From assembly GCA_910587295.1 (NCBI GenBank), contig CAJULP010000095.1, forward strand, positions 1-64,000: a DNA stretch of 64,000 nucleotides, read 5' to 3'. Source of the DNA: an uncultured Lachnospiraceae bacterium. Lineage in GTDB: Bacteria; Bacillota; Clostridia; Lachnospirales; Lachnospiraceae. The notes below the pieces were generated by a model, which worked only from the letters and a program-made list of their open reading frames with translations, was not told where the DNA came from and ran no database searches. This document shows positions 44,870-53,816 of the stretch, piece after piece. Position numbers and translations under genes: made by a program. How positions within the stretch are numbered: the stretch's first letter is position 1; each line of letters starts with the position of its first letter.

Positions 44870-45880
44870 ATGAACATATATGACATAGCCAGACTATCTG
44901 GCGTCTCCATCGCCACTGTGTCAAGGGTAGTCAATGACAGCCCGAAGGTCAGTGATAAAACAAAAGAAAAGGTCCGGAAGGTCATGGAAGAAAACAATTA
45001 TACTCCAAACGTTTTTGCCCGCGGCTTAGGGCTTGGCTCCATGCAGACCTTAGGGATCATCTGTTCCGACGTATCCGACCCTTATATGGCAAAAGCAGTC
45101 TCCTATCTGGAAAAAAACCTGCAGGGCTATGGCTATGACTGTATTTTGTACTGCAGTGGATATGAGGAAGAGGATAAGCAGCAGGCCGTAGAACGTATTT
45201 TAAAAAAACAGATCGACGCCCTTGTTTTAGTTGGCTCTGATTACGCCTGTGCTCCCCATGGCAGCGGTGAAGGTAACCATGACAGCTACATCCACAATGT
45301 CGCCAAGAAGCTTCCCGTTTTTTTGATCAATGGCTTTGTGGAAGGCGACAATATCTACTGTATGCTCACCGATGATTTTCAGGCCGTCTATGATGTGACG
45401 GAGGAACTTTTGTTCAGCGGAAAGAAAGAAATCCTTTTTCTCACGAACTCTTCCTCTTACAGCGCCATGCATAAACAAAACGGATACATAGCCGCCCTTA
45501 AGGCATACGGGATGGAACCTAAAAAGGATCTGATTCTACATTCCGAAAACTCCATCTATGCCACCAGGGATATGCTGCTTAGGCAGCGCAGCCTGCATTT
45601 TGACAGTGCGGTTGCCACAGAAGACCGGCTTGCCATCGGCGTAATAAAATATGCCTGTGCAAGAGGACTTCGCATCCCCGGGGAAATCAACGTGATCGGA
45701 TACAATAACTCCGAGCTTTCCATCAGCAGCGAACCTGAACTGACCACCATCGACAACCGGGTTGAGGTTTTGTGTAAAACGGCAATTGATTCCATTATGG
45801 CTTTGCTAAGCGGAAATAAGATCCGGAAAAAACAGCTGATCAAATGCCATCTGATCAAACGCTCCACCACTGACTTCTGA
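44870..45880 (+). CDS. LacI family transcriptional regulator of the galacturonate genes
   Basis: A 336-residue repressor. The N-terminal HTH and hinge are MNIYDIARLSGVSIATVSRVVNDSPKVSDKTKEKV. A periplasmic-binding-protein-like sensor follows (TLGIICSDVSDPYMAKAVSYLE, DALVLVGSDY, NVIGYNNSELSISSEPELTTID). Operators with identical half-sites lie before it and before uxaA. It is followed by uxaC after 44 bases. The inducer is probably galacturonate, tagaturonate or a near product; this is inferred from the genes it serves. Confidence 0.88.
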   Translation: MNIYDIARLSGVSIATVSRVVNDSPKVSDKTKEKVRKVMEENNYTPNVFARGLGLGSMQTLGIICSDVSDPYMAKAVSYLEKNLQGYGYDCILYCSGYEEEDKQQAVERILKKQIDALVLVGSDYACAPHGSGEGNHDSYIHNVAKKLPVFLINGFVEGDNIYCMLTDDFQAVYDVTEELLFSGKKEILFLTNSSSYSAMHKQNGYIAALKAYGMEPKKDLILHSENSIYATRDMLLRQRSLHFDSAVATEDRLAIGVIKYACARGLRIPGEINVIGYNNSELSISSEPELTTIDNRVEVLCKTAIDSIMALLSGNKIRKKQLIKCHLIKRSTTDF

Positions 45881-45924
45881 CCCCGGAACAAATGCAAAAA
45901 ATAACAGAAAGGATATCAAAACAC

Positions 45925-47334
45925 ATGAAAACATTTATGGACGAAAACTTTCTCCTGCGCACACAGTGCGCACAAAAGCTTTACCACGATTATGCAGAAG
46001 GTATGCCAATCCTTGACTACCACTGCCACATCAACCCACAGGAAATAGCCGAAGACCGGCAGTTTACCAATATCACCGAAGTGTGGCTTGGCGGCGACCA
46101 TTACAAATGGAGGCAGATGCGCTCTAACGGGGTGGATGAGTATTACATTACCGGGGATGCCCCTGACCGGGAAAAATTCCAGAAATGGGCTGAGACTTTG
46201 GAAAAACTTATCGGTAACCCTCTCTATCACTGGTCCCATCTGGAGCTGAAAAGATACTTTGGCTATCAGGGGTATTTAAACGGCGAAACCGCCGAAGAAG
46301 TGTGGCAGCTATGCAACGCCAAACTTAAGACAAAAGAAATGAGTGTCCGGGGCCTGATCAGACAATCCGGCGTTACCCTGATCTGCACCACGGATGACCC
46401 CGCCGATTCCCTTGTATGGCACCAGAAGATCAAAGAAGATGATACCTTTGACGTACAGGTTCTCCCTGCATGGCGCCCGGATAAAGCAGCTAACCTGGAA
46501 GCTTCCATATTCCCTGATTACATCAAGCAGCTTGGGGAAGTAAGCGGTGTTAAAATCCTGACCTTCCAGAACCTGAAGGAAGCAATTGTAACCCGCATGG
46601 ATTACTTTAACCAAAGAGGCTGCCTGGTATCCGACCATGGGCTGGATTATGTTATGTGCGCACCCGCTTCCGAGGAAGAGGTAGAGACCATCTTTCAAAA
46701 AGGGCTTTCCGGTAAATCCCTGACTGATCTTGAAATTGCAAAATATAAAACGGCATTTATGCTTTTCCTTGGAAGACAGTATCACCGCCTTGGCTGGGTG
46801 ATGCAGCTCCACTACGGCTGCAAGAGAAACAACAACAGCCTCCAATTTTCCAAACTGGGCCCGGATACCGGCTTTGACTGTATCAATAATTACACCCCCG
46901 CTGACCAGCTTGCAGACTTCCTTAACAATCTGGCCAGTACAGATGAGCTGCCGAAAACAATCTTATATTCCTTAAACCCCAACGATAACGCCGCAATCGG
47001 CACCATCATCGGGTGTTTCCAGGACTCTTCCGCCGCCGGGAAACTACAGCAGGGATCCGCATGGTGGTTTAATGACAACAAGACCGGTATGGCCGAGCAG
47101 ATGACTTCCCTTGCAAATCTTGGCATCCTCAGCAATTTTGTTGGAATGCTTACGGATTCAAGGAGTTTCCTCTCCTACACCAGACACGAATATTTCCGCC
47201 GCATCCTCTGCGGCCTAATAGGCGGCTGGGTAGAAAACGGCGAATACCCTTACGATGAAAAAGCACTGGAAAAAATCATCAAGGGCATCTGCTATCACAA
47301 TGCCGTTTCTTATTTCGGATTTGACCTTAAATAG
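45925..47334 (+). CDS. uxaC: Glucuronate/galacturonate isomerase
   Basis: A 469-residue uronate isomerase that converts D-galacturonate to D-tagaturonate (and D-glucuronate to D-fructuronate). It has the amidohydrolase-like start PILDYHCHINPQEIAEDRQF with the HxH metal ligands, GGDHYKWRQMRSNG, TTDDPADSL, and the late MLTDSRSFLSYTRHEYFRRILC. The start MKTFMDENF has AGAAAGGA upstream; the frame's earlier Met (45892) lacks a site. Its last eight bases overlap, tail to tail, the stop of the MATE gene on the other strand, with no terminator between them. Confidence 0.93.
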   Translation: MKTFMDENFLLRTQCAQKLYHDYAEGMPILDYHCHINPQEIAEDRQFTNITEVWLGGDHYKWRQMRSNGVDEYYITGDAPDREKFQKWAETLEKLIGNPLYHWSHLELKRYFGYQGYLNGETAEEVWQLCNAKLKTKEMSVRGLIRQSGVTLICTTDDPADSLVWHQKIKEDDTFDVQVLPAWRPDKAANLEASIFPDYIKQLGEVSGVKILTFQNLKEAIVTRMDYFNQRGCLVSDHGLDYVMCAPASEEEVETIFQKGLSGKSLTDLEIAKYKTAFMLFLGRQYHRLGWVMQLHYGCKRNNNSLQFSKLGPDTGFDCINNYTPADQLADFLNNLASTDELPKTILYSLNPNDNAAIGTIIGCFQDSSAAGKLQQGSAWWFNDNKTGMAEQMTSLANLGILSNFVGMLTDSRSFLSYTRHEYFRRILCGLIGGWVENGEYPYDEKALEKIIKGICYHNAVSYFGFDLK

Positions 47335-48706
47335 CTTTATCTTTCCATTTACCGCGTTTATAGAAGATAAATGTGATCAATGCACCGATCAGCCACGAGA
47401 GCAGGAGTGATATGAAAATACATTCCTGCCTCCCGTTTGGCAGGCTTTCCGTCCTTGTGAAGAAGGAAATCCCATAGGCAATGGGTACACGGATGGCAAT
47501 GGTCGTGGCAATGGAGATCCACATAGGCGTCATGGTATCCCCCGCTCCACGCATCACACCGGATAAGCTCTGGGTCACCGCCATGGCAATGTAACCCACT
47601 GCCAAGATCCCCATCATATCCCGGCTAAGGTCCACCAGTTCCGGCGTATTCGTAAATATCCCCATCAGCAGCTTTCCAAAAAGAAGAATCATCCCCGTGA
47701 TCACCGTGGAAATCACTACCGCGATCAGAGTTCCCTGCTTCGCTCCTCTATCTACCCTGTCGTTACGTCTTGCTCCCACATTCTGTCCTGCATATGTAGT
47801 CATTGCCGTTCCAAAAGAAAAATTCGGCATCATGGCAAACCCGTCCACACGCATGACGATCACATTTGCCGCAATAAACATTTCACCAAAACTGTTGGTA
47901 AGCGACTGCACCACGATCATTGCCATAGATAAGATTGCCTGGGTGATACCGGAAGGAAGACCAAGCTTTATGATCTTTCTGGTGTACTTCCGCTGGGGTT
48001 TCAAATAACCAGGCTTCAAATCAAAATATTCTTTCATCTTCATCAGCCGCAGCAGACACAAAAAAGCGGAAATCGCCTGGGCGATCACCGTGGCAAGCGC
48101 CACGCCGTTAACACCCATACGGAAGTTTGCCACAAATAGCAGATCAAGCACAATATTGATCACCGTTGAGACTAAAAGATAAATAAGCGCTGAAACAGAA
48201 TCCCCAAGACCCCGCAGGATACCGCTTAAAATATTATAATATGCCAAACCTGCAGAACCGATAAATAAGATCAGCAGATAAGAGGTACACCAGTCAATAA
48301 TAGATTCCGGCGTGTCCAAAAGCTCCAATAGGGGCTTTGCCACTAAGGAAGCCGCCACCATGACAAACAGGGAAGCAATCGCCGTAAGCGTGATACAATT
48401 TCCAATGGTAGTGGATAGCTTTTCCCGCTCTTTTGCGCCGAAATACTGAGATACCATGATCCCGGCGCCTACGCTGATCCCCACGAACAACACGATCAAA
48501 AGGTTTAAGATAGGCCCGGCGCTTCCGACCGCCGCCAAAGCATTATCCCCCACATATTTTCCCACCACCACGCTGTCCACCGTATTATAAAGCTGCTGTG
48601 CGATATTCCCAACCAACATGGGAACGGCAAACAAGACAATCTTTTTCCAGGGCGAGCCTTCCGTCATGTCTACCGGTTCCACAAATTTCCTCAGTAGCTC
48701 TTTCAT
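47327..48706 (-). CDS. MATE family efflux transporter
   Basis: An intact 459-residue MATE protein with twelve hydrophobic segments. The family start is GSPWKKIVLFAVPMLVGNIAQQLYNTVDSVVVGKYVGDNALAAVGS and the mid-protein repeat is KIIKLGLPSGITQAILSMAMIVVQSLTNSFG. It should export an organic compound or drug in exchange for Na+ or H+. AAGGAGATAAGAG precedes ATG. It starts 20 bases after the osmoprotectant-binding lipoprotein gene, so it belongs to that operon. Unlike the two decayed MATE copies at 145-651 and 53817-54926 it has no gap or stop. Confidence 0.88.
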   Translation of the reverse strand: MKELLRKFVEPVDMTEGSPWKKIVLFAVPMLVGNIAQQLYNTVDSVVVGKYVGDNALAAVGSAGPILNLLIVLFVGISVGAGIMVSQYFGAKEREKLSTTIGNCITLTAIASLFVMVAASLVAKPLLELLDTPESIIDWCTSYLLILFIGSAGLAYYNILSGILRGLGDSVSALIYLLVSTVINIVLDLLFVANFRMGVNGVALATVIAQAISAFLCLLRLMKMKEYFDLKPGYLKPQRKYTRKIIKLGLPSGITQAILSMAMIVVQSLTNSFGEMFIAANVIVMRVDGFAMMPNFSFGTAMTTYAGQNVGARRNDRVDRGAKQGTLIAVVISTVITGMILLFGKLLMGIFTNTPELVDLSRDMMGILAVGYIAMAVTQSLSGVMRGAGDTMTPMWISIATTIAIRVPIAYGISFFTRTESLPNGRQECIFISLLLSWLIGALITFIFYKRGKWKDKAI

Positions 48707-48726
48707 CTCTTATCTCCTTATGCTTT

Positions 48727-49617
48727 TTATAATAATCCTTTTGCTTCCAGAAACTTTCTTGCAACTTCCTTATCTTCTTTTCCTTCTGCTTCCACCTCAT
48801 AATTCATCTGCTGCATTTCCGCTTCCGTGATCAGCCCGTTTAACTTTTCCAAAACCTCCTGAAGCTTGGGATAATTTTTAAGGGCATCTTTCCGGACTAC
48901 CGTGCCTGCATCAAAGGTTTCAAAGAATACATTATCATCCGTAAGCAGCACCAGTTGATTAGCCGCAAGCTGTGCGTCTGTGGTAAATGCATTGATCACA
49001 TCCACTTCTGCGTTTATAAGGGCCTCGTATTTCAAGGCAATTTCCATCTGCTTCGTCTCTTTAAACTGCATGTGATACGCTTCGCAAAGTCTGGTATACC
49101 CGGTTTCCAGTTCGATATAATCCGGGTTCCCGCCAAAGACAAGTTCACCGGAAACCGCCGCCAGGTCAGAATAAGTGGAGAGCCCGTATTGCTCCGCCGT
49201 CTCCTGCCTTACCGCCAGCCCATAAGTATTGGAAAATCCATATAAGCCTGTCCAGGTAAGCCCCAATCCATCATATTCGCTTAACAACTGTTCATACAGC
49301 CTATCATCGTCCTTTTCCATTTCTTCCTTTTTCAGTACATTTAACCACGCCGTCCTTGTGTACTCCGGATACAGGTCAAATTCCCCCTTTACAAGCGCCG
49401 GGTGGATATTGGTGGTTCCGCCGCCAACACCCTTGGTGATCTCTACCTCATAATCCGTTTCCGCCTCAATAAGCTGGGCAATGATCTCCGTTAAAATATA
49501 CTGCTCCGTCATAGGCTTAGAAGCAATCTTGACCGCTTCTTTCTTCCCGCAGCCGGCAGCCCCAAATACCATGCATACCAGCAAAATACATACGATTTTT
49601 TTCTTCATTTGTTTCAT
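48727..49617 (-). CDS. Osmoprotectant (glycine betaine/choline-type) ABC substrate-binding lipoprotein
   Basis: 296 residues. The lipoprotein signal MKQMKKKIVCILLVCMVFGAAGC ends in a lipobox. The binding fold reads KIASKPMTEQYILTEIIAQLIEAETDYEVEITKGVGGGTTNIHPALVKGEFDLYPEYTRTAW, the QAT (OpuBC/OpuCC/OsmF) pattern, with later DVINAFTTDAQL and DDNVFFE. The ligand should be a compatible solute such as betaine, carnitine or choline, but aromatic-box residues cannot be checked by eye. AGGAG stands six bases before the start. It follows the ATPase gene by 29 bases. Confidence 0.87.
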   Translation of the reverse strand: MKQMKKKIVCILLVCMVFGAAGCGKKEAVKIASKPMTEQYILTEIIAQLIEAETDYEVEITKGVGGGTTNIHPALVKGEFDLYPEYTRTAWLNVLKKEEMEKDDDRLYEQLLSEYDGLGLTWTGLYGFSNTYGLAVRQETAEQYGLSTYSDLAAVSGELVFGGNPDYIELETGYTRLCEAYHMQFKETKQMEIALKYEALINAEVDVINAFTTDAQLAANQLVLLTDDNVFFETFDAGTVVRKDALKNYPKLQEVLEKLNGLITEAEMQQMNYEVEAEGKEDKEVARKFLEAKGLL

Positions 49618-49646
49618 AACCTTCTCCTCACTTTCTTAAAACAACG

Positions 49647-50390
49647 TTATCTGCAGATCAGACGCCTTACAAACTCATCTTTAGGGTTTGACAACAGTTC
49701 TTCTTTCGCCCCTTCCTGCCAGATGATGCCGTCTTTCATGATCAAAATACGGCTTCCCAGTTTAAAGGCTTCCTCAATATCATGAGTAATAAAGACAATT
49801 GTTATTCCTGTTTTTTGCCGTAATGACTGCATTTCTTCCTGCAATGTCCTGCGGGTGATCTCATCCACCGCCCCAAAAGGCTCGTCCATTAACAAAATCT
49901 CCGGTTCAAAAGCCATGGCCCTTGCAATCCCCACCCGCTGTTTCTGGCCACCGGACAACTGCCTTGGGAAACGCCCGGCCAATTCTGCCGGAATCTCTAC
50001 TAAGTCCAGCATCTTCTCTGCCAGAGCCCTTTTCTCCTCCCTGGACATTTTTCTTTCCAAGCACGGCACATAGCAAATATTATCCTCCACTGTCATATGG
50101 GGAAATAACTTTGCCCCCTGAACCGCATAGCCAATCCGCCTGCGCAGGGCTGTCAGATCCCCTTGGGAAAGATTCTCCCCGTTTACGATAACTTCCCCTT
50201 TTACAGGCGCCACCAGGCCGTTCATCATCTTTAGCAACGTAGTCTTCCCGCAGCCGGAAGGACCTATGATGACCACAAATTCCCCCTTATCCACGGTAAG
50301 GGAAACCTCTCTTAACACCCGGTTCTTCCCGTATACGGCTGTGCAGTTCCGTATCTCGATCACCACAGAATTTTCCTTATTCAATGCCAT
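49647..50390 (-). CDS. Osmoprotectant ABC transporter ATP-binding protein
   Basis: 247 residues: Walker A GPSGCGKTT, Q-loop in GYAVQGAKLFPHMTVEDNI, signature LSGGQKQR, Walker B ILLMDEPFGAVDEITR, and the H-loop IVFITHDIEEA. This is the OpuCA/ProV-like subgroup but shorter than OpuCA, without the C-terminal CBS domains that sense ionic strength. It starts 14 bases before the permease stop (overlap); AGGAGG lies unusually close to the ATG, so a slightly later start is possible. Confidence 0.88.
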   Translation of the reverse strand: MALNKENSVVIEIRNCTAVYGKNRVLREVSLTVDKGEFVVIIGPSGCGKTTLLKMMNGLVAPVKGEVIVNGENLSQGDLTALRRRIGYAVQGAKLFPHMTVEDNICYVPCLERKMSREEKRALAEKMLDLVEIPAELAGRFPRQLSGGQKQRVGIARAMAFEPEILLMDEPFGAVDEITRRTLQEEMQSLRQKTGITIVFITHDIEEAFKLGSRILIMKDGIIWQEGAKEELLSNPKDEFVRRLICR

Positions 50391-51012
50391 ACCTCCTGTT
50401 CACCGCCTTTTCCGCCTTAGAAAGCAGCCAGTCACTAAGAAGGGCAAGCGCCGCGATCAGCACCGAGCCTGCCGCCGTCAATGTCATATTATAGGTAGTG
50501 ATCCCGCGGTAGATCGCCACGCCAAGGCCCCCTGCCCCGATAAAGGAAGCAATCCCGCCCATGGCAATGATCATCACCACCATATTCCGAAAGCCGCTGA
50601 TGATCATAGGAAGAGCCAGCGGAAACCGGATGCCAAACATGATCTGCTTTTTGTCTGCGCCAAGCCCTTCTGCCACCTCCAATACACTGGCATCCACATT
50701 CGTCAAGCCCGTATAGGTATTCCTCACGATAGGCAGCAGCCCGTAGACCGTAAGGGCAATAATGGCAGTCTTATTCCCAATCCCGGTAAACGGGATCAGA
50801 AACCCTAAAAGGGATATGGACGGGATCGTATAGATCACATTGATCACACCAAGCACCATACCTGCCGCCTTCTTATGCCTGCTGATCCATATTCCCGCCA
50901 GGATGCCGAGCACCCCGGCACAGACCACCGCTGTTAAGGATATCCTGATATGCTCCAATAAACAGGTGAGGAAAAAGTCCCGCCTTTCCCAAAGGATCTG
51001 TAAAAGCTGCAT
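50377..51012 (-). CDS. Osmoprotectant ABC transporter permease
   Basis: A 211-residue membrane protein of the OpuCB/ProW-like type with about five or six helices. The family stretch is YTIPSISLLGFLIPFTGIGNKTAIIALTVYGLLPIVRNTYTGL and the coupling loop is EVAEGLGADKKQIMFGIRFPLALPMI. AGGAGG precedes ATG. It heads a four-gene operon (permease, ATPase, binding protein, MATE) whose promoter carries a LexA-like palindrome. There is a single permease gene, so it would work as a homodimer. Confidence 0.88.
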   Translation of the reverse strand: MQLLQILWERRDFFLTCLLEHIRISLTAVVCAGVLGILAGIWISRHKKAAGMVLGVINVIYTIPSISLLGFLIPFTGIGNKTAIIALTVYGLLPIVRNTYTGLTNVDASVLEVAEGLGADKKQIMFGIRFPLALPMIISGFRNMVVMIIAMGGIASFIGAGGLGVAIYRGITTYNMTLTAAGSVLIAALALLSDWLLSKAEKAVNRRYGIE

Positions 51013-51037
51013 GCCGCTTCCTCCTTAAACCATACTA

Positions 51038-51085
51038 AGAACAAACGTTCTAACTTAATATATAGCATATCTTTTGTGTTGTCAA
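51038..51085 (-). promoter_or_regulatory. Strong promoter with LexA-like palindrome
   Basis: On the minus strand TTGACA (51080-51085), 17 bases, then TATATT (51057-51062). At the expected transcript start is AGAAC, AAAC, GTTCT (51038-51051), which fits the Firmicutes LexA (SOS) box GAAC-RNRY-GTTC. The site is where a repressor would block the promoter. It may belong to another regulator. Confidence 0.6.
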
Positions 51086-51092
51086 TAGAAAA

Positions 51093-51113
51093 ACGGCTGT
51101 ATTTCACAGCCGT
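51093..51113 (-). terminator. Rho-independent terminator of the AAA gene
   Basis: ACGGCTGT, five-base loop, ACAGCCGT, followed on the minus strand by TTTTTC. It lies 16 bases after the stop at 51129 and just before the promoter of the next operon. Confidence 0.8.
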
Positions 51114-51128
51114 ACAAGCAGTTCCCGA

Positions 51129-52820
51129 TCACCGTACTCTGACGCAGCAGTCTTTCCCGCAAAAAGCAATCCCATAACTGCTATATCCGTCATACCCATC
51201 CGACTCCAGTTCCAGGGCATAATGCTTTTCTTCAATTTGGCTTAAAGCGTCTTCCGCTTTTTGTTCAATCTCTTTGATTTTTTTGGTCACCTTAAATTCC
51301 ACAATAAAGGCTTCCTTTCTTCTAGATAAGGGTTTCACAAACAAATCGCACCTGCCTTTTCCCGTCTCCCGGTTTGACACGGTCCGGTATCCCTTCATTC
51401 CCGACAAAAGTCCTGCCACCAGCCCATGGTAATAGTTCTCACTCTCATCAAAGGAACTGATGGTCTCGTACAAAATTCCCGTCAACTCTTCTTCAAGCCT
51501 TGCCGTGTCCTTATTCACAAAAGCCGTATGAAGCCCTGTTAAATCTCTTTCTTTCATCTTTTGGCCAAACCAATCCATGATTTTTTTGCGGAAAATATAT
51601 TTCACTTCCCTGTTAGGGATCTTCAATGTCAGATACCGGATATCATCCTCACCTATCCGCTCCTTCACTTTCCTGAAATAACCCGTAAAAAACGTAAAAT
51701 TCCAAAGATTATCCATGCTCTCATACACTTCTTCATAAGTAATATCCTCATGGATCGGCTTTTCTACCGTTCCGCCGTCTATCAGGCTTTCCAACTCATT
51801 TTTCACACTGTCATCAGCCATCTCCAACAGACTGCGCACAATATGATTAGAAGAAGTATTGGCCCAGTATGAACCGGGAATTTCTTCTTCATGGCTCTTA
51901 AGCGCTTTAACATAACGAATCACGCTCCACGGATTATATACATTGGCATTCCCAAAAACATAACCATTATACCAGTCTTTGATCAGGTCATATTTATTTT
52001 CAACTCCAAAATCTTCGCAAAGTCTTTGCACTTCTTTGTCTGTAAAACCAAAATGTTCCCCATAGTTCCAATCCAATATGGAAATGATATCCAGATTATT
52101 CAATCCGGTAAAAATACTCTCCTTCGATACTCTTAAACACCCGGTTATCACTGCAAATTCAAGGCTCGTATTCGTCTTTAACGATGATTCAAACAATGTC
52201 CGGATAAAGCCGATCATTTCATTGTAAAACTTTTCCGTAAACGCATTTTCAAGCGCAACATCATACTCATCGATCAGGATGATCACTTTTCTCTCATAAT
52301 ACTTTTCAAGGCAGCGTGACAAAAAAGTAATAGACTGATTATAGCTTCCCCTGTCCGCTTTTCGACGCATGATGTTTAAATATTCTTCCTTTTCTTCCAC
52401 AAGCCTGTCATCCTGCAGGATAAACTTATGCCGCAGAAATTCATTTGCTACCTGCCGCCGGATCGCATCATAAGCCAATTCAAAATCCGGCTGTTTTGCA
52501 TCCTTGAACGTAAGGTTTATTACAGGATACTTTCCCATATGCGCCAAATACTGTTCCCCGGCCTGCAGAATCTTTTTATTTTCAAAAAGAGATGCATTGT
52601 CTCTTTTTTTACCATCCTCTGTATGCATATCCTCAAAATAATACTGCAGCATGCTCATATTTAATGTTTTTCCGAACCGCCGGGGTCGGGTAAATAGATT
52701 TACACTGCTTTTTTTATCCAGCAATTCTTTTATAAACCATGTTTTATCAACAAAATAATAGCCTCTGGATATCAGATGCTCAAAGTTATCCACCCCTACA
52801 GGCAAAGGCTTATAATCCAT
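51129..52820 (-). CDS. AAA-ATPase-like protein with PD-(D/E)XK nuclease-like C-terminus
   Basis: 563 residues. The start DYKPLPVGVDNFEHLISRGYYFVDKTWFIKELLD, followed by P-loop-like LFTRPRRFGKTLNMSMLQYYF, is the AAA-ATPase_like family pattern (Pfam PF09820, from memory). Walker B-like is KVIILIDEYDVALENA. The C-terminal part is the associated PD-(D/E)XK region (GRCDLFVKPLSRRKEAFIVEFKV). Such genes are present in many copies in gut Clostridia and Bacteroidetes; their role is not known. GGAGAAAGC precedes ATG 52820, which is chosen over a TTG at 52859. It stands alone, with its own terminator. Confidence 0.85.
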   Translation of the reverse strand: MDYKPLPVGVDNFEHLISRGYYFVDKTWFIKELLDKKSSVNLFTRPRRFGKTLNMSMLQYYFEDMHTEDGKKRDNASLFENKKILQAGEQYLAHMGKYPVINLTFKDAKQPDFELAYDAIRRQVANEFLRHKFILQDDRLVEEKEEYLNIMRRKADRGSYNQSITFLSRCLEKYYERKVIILIDEYDVALENAFTEKFYNEMIGFIRTLFESSLKTNTSLEFAVITGCLRVSKESIFTGLNNLDIISILDWNYGEHFGFTDKEVQRLCEDFGVENKYDLIKDWYNGYVFGNANVYNPWSVIRYVKALKSHEEEIPGSYWANTSSNHIVRSLLEMADDSVKNELESLIDGGTVEKPIHEDITYEEVYESMDNLWNFTFFTGYFRKVKERIGEDDIRYLTLKIPNREVKYIFRKKIMDWFGQKMKERDLTGLHTAFVNKDTARLEEELTGILYETISSFDESENYYHGLVAGLLSGMKGYRTVSNRETGKGRCDLFVKPLSRRKEAFIVEFKVTKKIKEIEQKAEDALSQIEEKHYALELESDGYDGYSSYGIAFCGKDCCVRVR

Positions 52821-52944
52821 ATGCTTTCTCCTATTTTCCTTCTCGATATATTTTCCCAATACCTATTTTTCCCATACTTCTATACTATCAGTCAAAACAG
52901 GGAAATGCAAGCGATTGATTCCGCTCGCATTTCCCCGTTATTCC

Positions 52945-53685
52945 TTACAAAAGTTCCCTCTCCATCTCTTCCATGATGTGTATCAAATCCCGGATATTAC
53001 CTTTTTCCTGGATCACTCTCCGCAAATAAACCAAAACCTCATAGTACCCTGCCCGCTCCGGCACCAGCCCCTCTAACACGCCCGGGTATTGTTCCTTCAG
53101 GTTATCCAGCATACTCTTTACAAGCTGCTTGTTTATTATCCTTCCATAATTCTCCCTGCACTGCCTGACAGTCTCATCAATGATATCATAATATGTTCTG
53201 TCATCTGCCTTTGGGTACTCCTTTTGCCACAGCACCTGGTCATAGGATAAGATCCTGACTTCATTTTCTTTAAGCCTTACATCATCCCGGATTCGGATGA
53301 CCGGAAGCAGCATCCCCGTCTGTGCCGCCATTTTTTTTCGGCACCGGTTCACATAATCAGCTTTCAGCCCTTCTTCCACGCAGGGAATCAGCCCGCTCCC
53401 AATATCAATGCGCACCGGCTCCGCAATCAGGTTTAGCTTGATCTCCCGCTCCGTCTCCATGTTTTCATATTCACAGATCGGCATACCTTCCATTCCCAGC
53501 AATTCATCCGAACGCACCTGCAGCAGCCTGCAGATATCGGCAAACAGCATAATATCCGGAAGACTGCTGCCACGTTCCCATTTAGATACGGCCTGCGGAG
53601 TCACCCCCAGCCGCATAGCAAATTCCTCCTGCATCATGTTCCGGTCCTTCCTGAACTTCCCGATGTTTTCACCAATACATTTCAT
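52945..53685 (-). CDS. XRE-type HTH regulator fused to an FHIPEP (FlhA cytoplasmic-like) domain
   Basis: 246 residues. Residues 5-62 are an XRE/Cro HTH (GKFRKDRNMMQEEFAMRLGV, TPQAVSKWERGSSLPD). Residues about 88-246 resemble from memory the soluble part of FlhA, the flagellar export-gate protein: PVRIDIGSGLIPCVEEG, then LLPVIRIRDDVRLKENEVRI, then a short helical link and KQLVKSMLDNLKEQYPGVLE with NIRDLIHIMEEME. These correspond in order to the FlhA blocks around its GYGLIP, PxVRIRDN, LDxLKxxYP and IRDL segments, but the domain is shortened. No flagellar or secretion gene is near. The start has GGGGAGCGGCA before ATG. Role: a regulator with an unknown ligand or partner. Confidence 0.72.
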   Translation of the reverse strand: MKCIGENIGKFRKDRNMMQEEFAMRLGVTPQAVSKWERGSSLPDIMLFADICRLLQVRSDELLGMEGMPICEYENMETEREIKLNLIAEPVRIDIGSGLIPCVEEGLKADYVNRCRKKMAAQTGMLLPVIRIRDDVRLKENEVRILSYDQVLWQKEYPKADDRTYYDIIDETVRQCRENYGRIINKQLVKSMLDNLKEQYPGVLEGLVPERAGYYEVLVYLRRVIQEKGNIRDLIHIMEEMERELL

Positions 53686-53816
53686 TGCCGCTCCCCCTTT
53701 GATGGAATATAATAATATAATCATTTCTGTCATTTCTTATATTACCCCATCCGATGCGTCCTGTAAAACAACTGGCCGTTTAGGCAGAACCCAAATCCAG
53801 CCTGATCATGCCATGG

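Noticed and set aside
46309..46845. 178-codon minus-strand frame inside uxaC
   Set aside because: Shadow of uxaC; no start site or recognisable domain.
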